NCBI GenBank assembly: GCA_015680905.1 | Contig: CM027380.1 | Span: 39,238,001 to 39,302,000, forward strand | Source: Coptis chinensis | Taxonomy: Eukaryota; Streptophyta; Magnoliopsida; Ranunculales; Ranunculaceae | DNA: 64,000 nucleotides | Direction of reading: 5' to 3' | Shown here: positions 1 to 10,962 of the stretch, one piece after another | Layout of the letters: every line of letters begins with the position of its first letter | Position numbering within the stretch: position 1 is the first letter of the stretch | Made by a program: the position numbers and the translations under genes | Notes under the pieces: model-generated | The model's database searches: none | The model's input: only the letters and a program-made list of their open reading frames with translations | What the model was told of the DNA's origin: nothing

Positions 1-515
1 GGTATATATATAGTTTAAGCTGAGACAGAAAATGCATGGTGATATGGGCGACCCTTAGTAACACATAACTGAGCCTCAAACCACTCTTAGAAGAATGGAG
101 ATTGCGTACATCTAAAGGTTAAGTTGGTCTATGTGGAATCCATTGCCCGTTTTATTTTTGGAAAAATCACATAACTATTGATGTATCGAAAATCTTTCAT
201 AATGAGAATGGAGAAAAACAACTATTTTGAAAAAGAAATGTAAAAAGAAAGAAAAAGAAAATTGTATACTCACTCCATAAGATCACACTTACTCAAATGA
301 TGAGTAAAAAGTGTTTTACAAAGAAAATGCCAGATAAACGTGGACTAAGTCTCCGGCACTTACAACTACACACTCTAAGTGGAGTGGTCCGGCTACCTTA
401 AGGATGCACTCCCATGGAATGCATCGAGAAAACATAACATGAATCTTTTATAGTATATGTGGTGTCGTTTTAAGTCAGATTCCCCAAGACTATGCATAAG
501 ATGGATGATATGTTG

Positions 516-1340
516 TTAGCTATATAGTAATAGTCTAAACAGATGGGGATCTTTGTAGAAAAACATATGACAGCATACACCCCCAAACAGAATGAAATGA
601 TGTATTTGGAGAGTAAGATGCAGAATGATAAGAGAATGCTTGTGTAACCTATCATGGAACTTATGCAATAACACGTCATAGTTGAATTGTCCAAAGGGGT
701 GAGAAGTTAGTAGTAGATGCCCTTTATGAGGCTTAAATAATGGGGAATATGACATACCAGGTTTCACAACTACTGGAATGATAGACTCTTGCGTTTTTAT
801 ATTGGGCAAAGTCTCTTTACTAGGAAGGTTTAGAAAATTATGAATAATCTTAAAGGAAATTGGCTTAAGTGCGAATTTGAGATTTCTTTGAAATGGTTTC
901 ATGGTGTAGTCCTCAAAAATTGGTGGATTTTTTATAAATAGAGATTGGATTTCAAGATGTGTTAAATTGGGATGGTGATAGTTGGGTGGTGGTTCTTCAC
1001 ATGATCTCGAGGGCTTAGAGAATTCTTCATCTAGTTTTGGCGTTTCCATAAAATTGTGGTTCATTTCTACAATAGTAAGGATGTCACAAATTTGTTCCAT
1101 CTATAAGTCTTTAATGACCAAACTAAATTGAAATCCAATTTCCACCATAGATTTTATTCCCTTTTCTCCAAGCACTTCATTTTCTTTGTCCTTTCTGCCT
1201 AGATCTTCATAAATTTTCTCAATGCTATTTTCCAAGTGTGTCAAGTCCAATACATGCTCTTGAGTTTCTTCTGCCGGAGTTTCCTCATTTATGGGTGATG
1301 ATGCATTAAGGCATGTGACAGAAACTGTGACTTCGAGCAT
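516..1340 (-). pseudogene. E0 charged region plus conserved polyprotein tail
   Basis: Two abutting minus-strand open stretches (1340-1101 and 1100-516) are separated by a single TAG where the E4 copy has a sense codon (KDLLMEQ), so this was one reading frame. The first part is acidic and lysine-rich with the motif KIYE followed by KDKENEV, also present in E4 at about 53800. The second part carries LDEEF, QRNL and a C-terminus ending DPHLFRLLL, equivalent to DPQLFRLLI in E1, E2, C and D. The retropepsin found upstream of this tail in C, E1 and E2 is absent. The function of the tail is unknown. Confidence 0.6.
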
Positions 1341-1400
1341 ATAGTCATCGTCATAAACTCTGGAATTCTCACAATAGTCAGGTGGAGATTGATGGGGATT

Positions 1401-1941
1401 TTATTGGTCATGAGTATCAGGATGGGCCTTAGCAATTGGCTTTGTTATAGTAACACCTTGTTTCTCTTGTTGGATGGGTTCTGCACTGGTGGGAAGAATA
1501 TTAGTCTCAGATGTGGCATTATTTGAATCGGATTGGAAAAAATATAATATAGTTGTTATTTGCTGAGTTAGTATTGTTTGCTTGGCCATTTCCCGGTAGA
1601 GCTAGTATGTGATGGATGGTGGAGTGGATGGTAATGGGTTTTGGGTGAAACCGTACTCTAACTGACCAGTTGGATATATGAATGGTGGTTGACTATTTGT
1701 GGTGGGACTCCAGGAATTGTTGACATGATTAGAAAACTCTTGGGTTATGGGTTACTAGGGAAGTTTGAAAATTGAAGTTCGTAATCGTAAGGATTTCCCA
1801 TAGTAGACTCAAATTCAGTATATGATGGACAATGAGATAACTAGTGATAAGGACTACTGCAAAATGAATAAGGTTCTGGGTTTGCATTATAATTCCATGA
1901 CGGTTGCGACGTATATTGATAAGACATGAATGCTTAGTCAA
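1401..1941 (-). pseudogene. E0 gag C-terminal relic
   Basis: A minus-strand reading of 1930-1740 gives a degenerate zinc knuckle (SFC, then YH, then SHC, with the first cysteine lost) embedded in Tyr/Asn/Pro-rich sequence. The following stretch, LTQQITTI at about 1580, aligns in position and style with the QQQILQAI region of the E2 gag. Several stops interrupt it. This is the nucleocapsid-like end of Gag; the N-terminal Retrotrans_gag domain seen in E2 is not recognisable here. Confidence 0.45.
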
Positions 1942-3345
1942 TGATGATGCACAAACAGTAGAAATTCATTTTTTTGGATTTTTGAAAATATTTGCTTGGT
2001 CTATAGATTTACTATGCCCTATTCAAATGAACATTTGGGCGCGAGACTAGGATGGCTCTACTACACAACTCAGAAAAGTAGGTAGTCACTTCACCAAGTG
2101 GTGTGCTACCAAGAATCTCACTCACGATGAATCTGGGGGAGGGGAGTGAGGAAGGTAGTTGGTCCACCAGAATCTGATAACTGATTACTCTAAATCCTCG
2201 TGGCTATATTTTTGTCCTTTTCTGGAGGATCATGACTACTTTGGGCTCTAGTTGATTGATTTTAATTTATTTATTTGGTCTAGGGCTTCAAGAATCAAGT
2301 ATTGTCCATTTTATATATCTACAAGGGGAATGACTTCCCAATGGTTGTTATGTGGCTCAGGTTCAGCCTTATGCATAAATGTAAATTGCTGTGTTGAAAT
2401 TAAATTTCAAACAATCACGTAAGCATGCTTGAACACACAAGGTATCCTCTTACATGGGCTTCGATGAGGTTTATAATTTACCTCTCAAGTCGTGCTTACA
2501 CACTGCTTGAGGAGAAGGCGACGTTGGTTGGCGCGTGATCTGAGAATCAGGCCCAACCATTTGAGCTTTTCCCTGTTTTATATTACAAAAAAGGTCCACT
2601 TAAAAGGTAAGCCGGACTGTGGGCTTTTTAATAATTACACAACTTTGCCTTCAAGGGTCCAAAACATAAAACTAAACTAATACTAAACTAATATAATAGA
2701 TTAACTAGTTTAGATAGATTAACTAGATTAACTAGAACTAAACTTAGTTAGAATGTTGATTACCAAGTTGATTCAAAGTATTCGAGCGTATGATTCACGA
2801 CTCGCCTCCCACACTTGAATTTCTCAAGGCAATGAAAAATCTAATCTCTTGGTAAGTTTAGAACTTCAACCAAGTGTTCATTCATGTTCATCCATACAAT
2901 CAATCAAAACTCATATTTTCTAAAACAAAATTCATTTTTTCTTTTTTTTCTTTATATCTCTATCTATTACAAACAAGTTCCACTGATTTATACTACTTTA
3001 TTACAAAATTCGAGTTTCACAGTACAAATAAGCACAAAAAACAACTGAACTGTGAAAAAATCAAATAGTGGTGTGTGGAGGTGGACTCACGGTTGCCCGC
3101 CAAAAGTGGGCGGTCGTCGCCTCGAGGTGGTCACCTATCGGTTTCAAGTGAAGTTGATCGTCTTTTTCATTTCTGCCTTCAAACTCCTCTCCAACATGTT
3201 GATCTCGAACCTGGATTTGCAAAAAAGTAAATCAGTAATGAAAAACAACGAAATAAATCAACAAAAATTAGAAAAATAAAAAGTGAAAAGGTGAGAGTGA
3301 TGTTTCCCTCCTTAGATGCTCAACCAAGCATTCTTGTTTCTTCAA
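1942..3345 (-). other. E0 5' leader, non-coding
   Basis: No convincing gene. Blocks at 2085-2180 and 2390-2530 are shared with E4 (about 54240-54340 and 54535-54665), so this is family-specific leader sequence. A short GC-rich patch at about 3065-3135 sits near the primer site, where E2, C and E4 also have GC-rich repeats. Confidence 0.5.
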
Positions 3346-3363
3346 TCCCCGATAGCGGCACCA
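3346..3363 (-). other. Primer binding site of E0 (tRNA-Asp type)
   Basis: On the minus strand this reads TGGTGCCGCTATCGGGGA, two bases from the LTR edge. From memory, the complement of a plant tRNA-Asp 3' end is TGGCGCCGTTGCCGGGGA, which leaves three transition differences in 18 bases. Confidence 0.7.
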
Positions 3364-3365
3364 TT

Positions 3366-4230
3366 TGAAGTTTTAGTAAGAGTGAAGATCTTCAAAAGAT
3401 TTGAAGTGAGGTTCACCATAGATTGTTTAGAGTTTGAATGGTTGGGAGTTAGAAAGAATGAAGGTAGGATCTTAGTTTAGGACTTGTATTAGTTAACTAG
3501 TTTATAAAGAACATTGAAAGCTTAAGTTGTAATGGTTGAAGAACACAAACTTGAAGAAATGAAATGACAAGATTGAACAAAGAACAACAAGAAATATGAT
3601 TGATTGATTAAAAATAACAAAAGCAAATAACAAGATTGAAAATGAAGAACAATAAAGTAAATAACTTGAATGAAAAAAGACTATAAATTAAATCCTACAT
3701 GACACTAGATTAAGTCTAGGTGCATCCTCTCTCCCTAACTTTTAGTTCTTATACCCCCTACTTTATGCCAATGACTGATTTGTCATTCTCCATTACATTT
3801 GAGACACCTCACCACTTGCTTTATGTTTTTGGTTTTTCCTTTTGCTTTTTGATTTCTTCTTGATCAAGATAAATATTAGAGAAAGCCATCTTTTGTGTTA
3901 AGGACATCTATCTCTGGTCTTCTGAGTTGAGGACTTGACTTTCAGCTCCTTGGTTCTGAGTCCTATACCTTTGACCTTTAACTTTGACTTTGACTTTGAC
4001 TTTTTCAGCACTTTTTCATAGCAGCTTCTAGTCTTCATAATAAGCGTAATGAAGGCTCCTTTTGGTGCTAAGACGCAGCTTTTATGATAAGTGGTCTGGA
4101 TTTCTCTGTAACTTGAAAAAGGTAATAAAAGGTATGAGTTGTCTTTTCATTGAGCGTAAGAAATGCTATAATGCAGTAATATAAGGATAATATAATGCAC
4201 ATTTGGGAGATGATCATGTGTTGAAACACA
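3366..4230 (-). mobile_element. Diverged B-type LTR (5' LTR of E0)
   Basis: The sequence starts TGAAG directly beside the primer site, giving a clear inner LTR edge. Segments at about 3960-4100 (TTTGACTTTTT, CAGCACTTTTT, TTTTGGTGCTAAGACGCAG) match the reverse complement of the B LTR at 26498-27438. From about 4240 rightwards the sequence becomes E1 3' internal DNA, so the same LTR is also next to E1's 3' side. The outer edge is not sharply defined and no PPT is left at the right. Confidence 0.55.
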
Positions 4231-4820
4231 ATTTCTCTCATAATTTTTCTACTCAAGTTTTGCTAACTCCAGTGTGCAGTGGACACACTTTTCCTCATAT
4301 CTCAATGACAGTCAGAAAAGCCGAGGTCAATATATCACACCTACTACTTATTATAACACCACCCTACTCCTAGTTGAACTAGAGGTCTTTAATAGGTATT
4401 ATATGGCTTAGGTGGTAGTGTAGAAGAAAATGGAATGGAAACTCAAAAATATGATAAGTATGAGAGAATAGGGTCTTCAAAATTTAACACTAGAGAAATC
4501 TTTTGGTATTTCTGCTTCTAACTTATGTTTCCATACTCAACCTTTTTAGGCTTTGTGAATCATTTTGATTTGACTTTGAGAGTTCTAACTTTCTTTTTCT
4601 TTTCTTTTTGGAAACTTATTTCTATTTTTCTTTTCTGAAGCAAATAACAAATTTTTGTTTTGGACAAGTCTTTCTCTCCACTTTTCTGCTTTCATCCTAT
4701 TTCTCATACGCATCAAATAGGTGGGTTTATTTTTTATTTTTTATTTTTTTATCAGCAAGCAAGGTTGTTAACGGGGTCCCCTACCCCTTTATTAATAATA
4801 AAAAGCTTTGAACTGGGTGA

Positions 4821-5420
4821 TTACAATCTCTCATACTCTCTCCCTATTACATCATCATTTATAATTTTCATTACATCAGGAGATAAACAATCTATGCTAA
4901 TATCTACCAACTCCTCAGCAGGTATTATACTAGCTAGCACATCCGCTAGCTTATTCGCCTCTCTATAGATGTGCACTATAGAGAATTCTTCAAACTCTAT
5001 CTCCATTCTTCTTATGTTTCTCATCTTCTTATTTGCCTCCCAAGGAAACAAAGACTTATGTAAAAAAGAAATTACATTTTGTGAGTCTATTTGTGCTCGA
5101 AGCTTCCTGATGTTGTGTGCACACGCTAACCTCACTCCCTGTTCAACTCCTTGCAGTTCCACCAAAGCAATGGTATGGTACTTTGACTTTCCTTTTGCTG
5201 TCGCTTTTACTCAACCATTTTCATCTCTTATCGCTACTGCCCATGCCCTTAGCTACCCTTGAAGAGTACCGTCTGAATTTATATTCTATATGTCTTCAGG
5301 TGCCCTTTCCCATCTGACAAAAACTCTTGGTTTTTTTATTTTTGCTACTTCCAAATTCCATAGTTCAGCGAACCTCTCTCTCTCTGGCCCTTCCTCCATC
5401 TTCACGTTTATTGCCAACAG
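4821..5420 (-). pseudogene. LINE-1 RNase H relic
   Basis: The open part at 5165-4821 contains ELQGVEQGVRLA (the Glu-bearing helix), AQIDSQNVI (an Asp block) and YREANKLADVLA (the C-terminal His/Asn-Asp helix region). This is the RNase H domain usual at the ORF2 C-terminus. The first Asp strand falls upstream in another frame. The stop at 4821 is followed by a short 3' UTR. Confidence 0.8.
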
Positions 5421-5599
5421 CTTTGTCTTCACATCTCTCATAATATTGAATATGATTCCATCCACCAATATTGTTTTCTGCTGAAAGATTCTCGCATTCC
5501 TCTCCCTCCAAATCTAATAACAAAAAGCATTAAACACCAATCTGAACGCATCTTGTTTGCATCCTTTCCCAGTGGTCGCCATTGCTACCCATTTCACCT

Positions 5600-5930
5600 C
5601 TTCTTGCCAATTCGCTGCTCTCATTCTTGCATACCCACACATTGTTAACAGCTTACTCCACATAGCTTGTGCAAATGTACAGTCATAGAATAAGTGCTCT
5701 TCTGTTTCCTTTTCTCTCTAGCAGATTATACACGTGTCGTCTATCACCATTTTCCTTTCTTTCATTCTGCATAATGTCTTCAGGCATGTCTGCAGCACCA
5801 TCCAAGTAATGAAGGAGTCCCTCGGGATTTTGTTAGAAAACCAGACTAGCGAGTGCCACTCTACTGTTTGCTTTGTATTCCTGATGCTGTGATACGTATC
5901 TTTTAGAGTAAACCCTCCTCTGTTTGACAC
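5600..5930 (-). pseudogene. LINE-1 zf-RVT domain relic
   Basis: The segment GGFTLKDTYHSI, then WFSNKIPRDSFITWM, then CIIC is the zinc-binding region that follows RT in plant LINE ORF2 proteins (zf-RVT family). It sits between the RT and RNase H relics in the right order and strand. The last part runs out of frame after CIIC. Confidence 0.75.
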
Positions 5931-6263
5931 AGATCATACTATCGTGTCTTTTCCACTTATGATGCTCACCTCTTCCTCCATTCTTTTAAAAATATCAGTG
6001 GCGTGTATCCTAATGCGATTAGGTATATTCCACCTCCCAATCTCGATAAATCCTGAGAGTTTACACCCTTGGTTGCCCAAAGAGTTATATGTCAGCGCTT
6101 GCAGAAACCTCTCCTTTAAAATCCCATCTGGATGCCATGGATCCAACCAGAAAGATGTACTCTCTCCATCTCCAATTTGATGCAATGCAATGAGCTTTGC
6201 TTCATCCCTCTCCTTTAGAATGTTTCTCCAGCTCCACGAGCAGTCGTTAGCTATCTTCATACT

Positions 6264-7712
6264 CTAGAAGTTCTTCTCCTTTATTAGATTCTTGTATACC
6301 CATTGCACCCAAAGAGCTTCTTTCTTAGTTATGATGTTCCATAAATGCCTCATATTTGCTGCATGGTTCATTCTTGAGAGGTCCCTGACCCCAAGCCCTC
6401 CTTCTTCATATGGGAAACATACACTTTCCCAATTGATGTAAGCATGAGATGTTGCACAGTCTAGTCCATTCCATAAAAAGTTCCTACATAACTTATTGAT
6501 ATCCTCTATAATACTTTGTGGCACAATGAAGCAAGAGAACTAATAGACACTCAAATTGTTCAAGACAAATTTGATAAGTTGCACCCTCCCTACATACGAT
6601 AGAAACTTGCCCTTCCAACTTTGAATTCGATTCGACACTTTTGTAATCAATGGAAGACAATCAGTTGCATATAACCTTGTTGTAATAAGAGGCATGCCCA
6701 AATATTTAACAGGAAGCTCACTTGTAGAGAAAGAGAGAATCTGTTATATAGAATCACAACTACTTTGATCAACTCCTGCAAAGAACACTTTGCTCTTGTT
6801 TACATTCACTTCCAATCCTGAGCATTTTGTAAATGTCTCAATATTTTCTTTCAAGCACTTTGCTACCTCAATATCTCCATATATGAAAGCAATAAGGTCA
6901 TCCGCAAAAGCCAGATGAGTGATGATAGGTTCTGTGCATTTCTGATGGAGCTTGTACCTTCCTTCCCGTACACTATGCATCATAATCTCTGAGAAAGATC
7001 CATAATTAGCACAAATAAGTAAGGCGACATGGGATCACCCTGCCTTATCCCTCTTCTTCCTTTGAAATACCCATAAGGTGTTCCATTTAGCATGATAGAA
7101 TATGAAGGAGTCTCCACACACACTTTAACCCACTATATAAACTTTCTTGGTAGTCTTATTCTCTGCATAGGATACTCCACAACCTCCCATCTGATTGAGT
7201 CATATGCTTTCTTAAGGTCTATCTTTGCTGCACATCTAGGAGGTGCCGCATCCCTGTGGTAGTTGTGCAGCAGCTTATGAGACAAGAGAATGTTATCTTG
7301 CATTGCTCTTCCTGACAGGAATGCAGACTGATTTGGTGCCACTACCAAGTGAATGAATTTCTTCATTCTATTAGTTAAAATCTTACTAATACATTTGTAC
7401 ATCACTCCACAGCATGAGATAGGTCTATAATCAGTTAAAGATGATGGGCGCTGAACTTTAGGAATGAGAGTTATGCATGTGGAATTTACTTCTCTTAACA
7501 TCATACCTGATTTGAAGAAATTTTGGATAGCAAGAATGAAATCAGCAGATATAACTCTCCATGTGGCTTTAAAGAACATAGAAGAGAATCCATCACTTCC
7601 CGGAGCTTTGTCACTACCAATACTTGATAATGCCTCAGTAATCTTATCTCTGGATATATTTTCTTGAAGCTCTTCATAGATATCTGGCTCAATGTGTTTC
7701 TTCGGCATCATA
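6264..7712 (-). pseudogene. LINE-1 ORF2 reverse transcriptase relic
   Basis: The translation shows successive RT blocks of the plant LINE type: KAPGSDGF, LIPKV with DYRPISCC, NQSAFLSGR and KIDLKKAYDSIRW (first catalytic Asp) at 7133-7700; GIRQGDPMSPYLFVL at about 7000-7060 in another frame; and AFADDLIAF (catalytic Asp pair) at about 6920. The thumb and connection region is at 6264-6524 (FLWNG, EEGGLGVRDL). At least one frameshift lies between 7133 and 6983 and stops occur further on, so it is inactive. Confidence 0.9.
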
Positions 7713-8033
7713 GCTTCAAACATAGAGAAGTTAATATATTTTATTTTGGGGTTAATAGATAGGTAAAGAAATGTTGGTGAAAAATGAAAATGGCTAAATG
7801 AAAGGTTCAATGGGGCGACTAGTAGTAAAATTTATACATGTATGAATTTATGGCTATGTCGATCCAAAGAAGGCCTAAATTCTCTTCTAAGATTCAAATG
7901 GTGATCAAGTAAGTAAACGTGTGATTTCTCTATTCAGAATAACTACTCTTCTGTGTCATTACTCATAAATCACTCATGTTGAGGCTTTTAGGCTAGATTC
8001 TCACTGGATTTGGAATTTTAAATAGTCTAACCG

Positions 8034-8046
8034 TGGGTCCCAAAAA
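8034..8046. repeat. Target-site duplication, left copy
   Basis: TGGGTCCCAAAAA, repeated exactly at 9316-9328. The E1 sequence is continuous if one copy and the intervening DNA are removed. Confidence 0.65.
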
Positions 8047-9315
8047 AAAATTTTTTTTTTAAAGATTAAGCTAGGGTTAGGCAGACCCCCACCTGTATTA
8101 ATATAATATAACCTTACATTCATAGTACCACTCGGATCCTCGTTTATAATCACGAGGATTTGCAAGTGAACCGTGGACAATTCAGCATCTTGGTGCAATT
8201 AAGCAACCATGCTGGTACTAACTACGTTGAAACCCCGTTAGGCAGGGCTCAAACTAGGTTCAACCATAGGAGACCAATAGCTGATGAAAAACCCCTTATC
8301 CCGGCTCAAGTCTACACTCTAGGCTAATAAACCGGCCCAACTAAACGGGCCAAAATCCAAACGACTGCTAAAGCCCAAGACAAGATGCTGCTTCAAGCCC
8401 ACCCTGTTTCAGGCATGCGGATTGAAAGTGGATCTGGATCATGCGAAAGTGGATCTGGGTCGTGCAACCCGATCAGTCTACCTTCTCTACCCGCTTGCAA
8501 CAGCACCTTTGTTGGTTTCATCCCCTTCACAAAACTTTGACATTTTCGAATCGCGAAGCTGATACAATTTCACATTCCAATACCCCCATGGTAGCCTCCA
8601 AACAGTTGTACAAGATCTAAGTTTGGAATTCAGCTCAGGATCAGATCTGCAACAATTGCTTATGCTAAGAAAGCAAAGATAAAGACAAAAATCGACCTCG
8701 GCTCCTCTCTTCAAAACCCAACCTCAACAAGAAACTATCGGCAAGAAATAAATTCTATCCCAAACGCCAAGATCGCCCATAGAGAATAGGGTTGTTTAAA
8801 AACCAACTCCTACCTTGAACTCCTCGTTTGTTTCCGTCCAAGCAAAGTATGAATCAAGTCCCAAACTTTACAAGTTCTCCCACCAGATCCAACCTCTACT
8901 CAACTCCAACCTCCAAGGACGTCCATGATAATGGACCAATGCTTTCACACAACACGAACTCAGTATGTCTTCTACGGATCTTGAGGAATCAGACCTGTCT
9001 CTCGACCCAGGCCAATGACAACCAAAACCTTGACAACCATAAAATTTCCCATCCAGAATCAGTTCCAAAAAGAAAAAAAGAAAAAGAAGAGAAGAGAAGA
9101 AGAAAAGAAGAAGAAGAGTTCCGGAGACGGTGCGTTAAGAGGCAACCGTCGCCGGTGGTTGATTGATAATAGGGTTTTGCCTTCAAGAACAAAAAGTTTT
9201 TTCTCTCTAGCTAGTTTTGATAGAGCTTTTTCCATTCCTTTTGTTGAACGTTAAACTCAAAACGCAAGAAAACTAAACTAAATTACGAAAAGCTATCAAA
9301 GATTTCTATACTCTC
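8047..9315 (-). mobile_element. Retroposed insert with A-tail and 13-bp duplication
   Basis: About 1.27 kb interrupts E1's 3' region between two copies of TGGGTCCCAAAAA. On the minus strand it ends in A10 (8051-8060), suggesting insertion of a polyadenylated RNA. The first 70 bases on that strand (9315-9246) are a near-exact piece of an A-type LTR; the rest starts with a CT-rich leader followed by short discontinuous open stretches. I do not recognise a protein. It may be an internally deleted LINE derivative or a retrocopied chimeric transcript. Confidence 0.55.
9246..9315 (-). repeat. 70-bp A-type LTR fragment at the insert edge
   Basis: This stretch (GAACGTTAAACTCAAAACGC at its left, TTTCTATACTCTC at its right) matches 13898-13967 in the E2 3' LTR and the equivalent part of the E2 5' LTR. 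In LTR orientation it is the segment about 36-105 bases from the LTR's inner end. Confidence 0.8.
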
Positions 9316-9328
9316 TGGGTCCCAAAAA
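9316..9328. repeat. Target-site duplication, right copy
   Basis: TGGGTCCCAAAAA, identical to 8034-8046. Confidence 0.65.
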
Positions 9329-9744
9329 TTTACTGTTAAGTACAGTCAATGATACTCATTGCATGAATGTTCATGAAAAGATGTAAAAACTATTACCTAC
9401 GTATTAACATGAGTTTCTAAGAACAAATTTTTATTCTAGTGCTAATGTGAAATTTTCAGACAATTTTCATCATAGAAAAGGAAACAAGACTTAGTCACTA
9501 AATACGTTGAAAAGAAATGAAAATAAAACCATAAACAACCTAATAATATGCTAATTTTTTGCAAAATTAAAGGTTCTAACCCCCCAAAACAGAAGGATGC
9601 TTTGTCCTCAAAGTGTAAGAGAGAGAAAGAAGATACCTGAGAAGCTTAAGCAAAAATTTAGCTAGAACACTGCATGGGAAAAGTTATTCGAATACAAGAA
9701 AAGGGAAAATAGCATACCAGTCAAAGAAAATAATCAAAGATACA

Positions 9745-9860
9745 TATATACAACAAGCAAATAATACACAATAGTAAGGGTAGAGCACGCCATATATATA
9801 TATGTATGTATTTGGCGTGCTCTACCCTTACTATTGTGTATTATTTGCTTGTTGTATATA
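9745..9860. repeat. Perfect 48-bp inverted repeat with 20-base loop
   Basis: Bases 9745-9792 and 9813-9860 are exact reverse complements (left arm starts TATATACAACAAGCAAATAA, both arms meet at GCACGCCA/TGGCGTGC). The loop 9793-9812 is TA-rich and a TA run follows the right arm. The structure would fold as a long hairpin in RNA or cruciform DNA. It lies within E1 non-coding DNA and has no coding content. Confidence 0.95.
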
Positions 9861-10928
9861 TATATATATATATATATAGCCTAAAAAGAAATTACGGCAC
9901 AACCAATCTAGGATCATCACGTGTGAAGTGCCACTCATTAGCATCACGCCAGTTAATAATGACCTACCATAGTTCTCTCCATTTTGTAGCTCCAGATTCG
10001 TCCAAATGTCGCAGCATTTTATTGTCGTCTAGGTATCAAGGGTCGTTCTTCAGGTACCTTGAAAAGCGTTCACGCCAGACCCAAAACAGTAATGAACGAA
10101 TAATTTTATTTGCAGGACACATGGAATCTACTGTAACCCAGTCGGTAAATCCGACCGAAACATTTGGGAAGAAAAGCCTCATTAAGCAGTCGGCAATTAC
10201 GAGTAAAAGTAAATAACGACCTCGAAAGTCCTGAGCTCATTTCAAATTCTGAACTAGACAGTGTGTGATGCCGGAAAAGGTATGAAATAGGCCTTCATGA
10301 AAATTTCATTCAAAATCTTGCTCGGGCATAATTTCTCTCCAATTAGCCATGGAAAATACAAAAAGATAGAATGATGGATATGATGGAGTGAAAGGGAGAT
10401 GGTTGTAAGAAAGAGGCTTGTATTCAAGGTAGACGTGGATGAGAATGGGAGTGAGTGGGGAGATCAAGATTATGTGGGGAAGGTCAAAACTAAAAGGAAA
10501 TGAAACATGTGCTTTTGTTGGAACATCCTTACGTGGCATGCACGTGAAAGTGAGTAGTTTTCAAAGTGGGTCTTTTAACGTCAAATTCCCAAGATGAAGA
10601 ATGAGTTGTTCAAAAAGATTAGAAAATATGGAGGAAGGTGTCACAATGAAGTTTAACCAGCACGTATATTCTACATTGGATCCCCGAAACTAGGTCGTTT
10701 AACGACAGATTCCTAAGACTGTGATCGAAGCTTTATAATGAGATAGAACATATGGAGGAAGGTTTCACAGGGTAGACCAACACGTGTATTCTGAAAAGAT
10801 ATAGTAAACCCCGAAAGTGAAAGTGGAGCAGAGCTGAAAGAGTAGCGCGCGCAACTAGATTATAGGCACACGCTACTTGAGTTAAGGAATATCGTATATT
10901 TTGTATTTATTTATTTATTTTTATTTTA

Positions 10929-10962
<34 letters not shown>

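Larger units (their letters stand above)
1..3365 (-). mobile_element. E0: internal region of a decayed Athila-like non-autonomous LTR element (B-LTR group)
   Basis: The window opens inside a minus-strand Ty3/gypsy-type element. From right to left it holds a tRNA-Asp-type primer site at 3346-3363, a leader, a gag C-terminal relic (about 1401-1941), a charged region and the conserved tail (516-1340), then 3' non-coding DNA. Bases 60-140 match the 3' region of E1 at about 11150-11260, showing both belong to one family. No retropepsin, RT or integrase is visible. The left end lies outside the window. Confidence 0.7.
4733..7712 (-). mobile_element. LINE-1: 5'-truncated plant LINE
   Basis: A minus-strand non-LTR retrotransposon of about 3 kb. 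It begins inside the reverse transcriptase at about 7712 and ends in an A/T-rich tail at about 4726-4750 (poly(A)-like on the minus strand). Flanking DNA on both sides is continuous with the E1 3' region, so it is an insertion. I could not define an exact target-site duplication because both edges are T/A-rich. Endonuclease and ORF1 are missing, as expected from 5' truncation. Confidence 0.85.

Noticed and set aside
9015..9254. Plus-strand Lys/Glu/Arg-rich ORF
   Set aside because: It is the antisense of a CT-rich leader-like tract (CTTCTTCTT) within the retroposed insert; low complexity, no domain.
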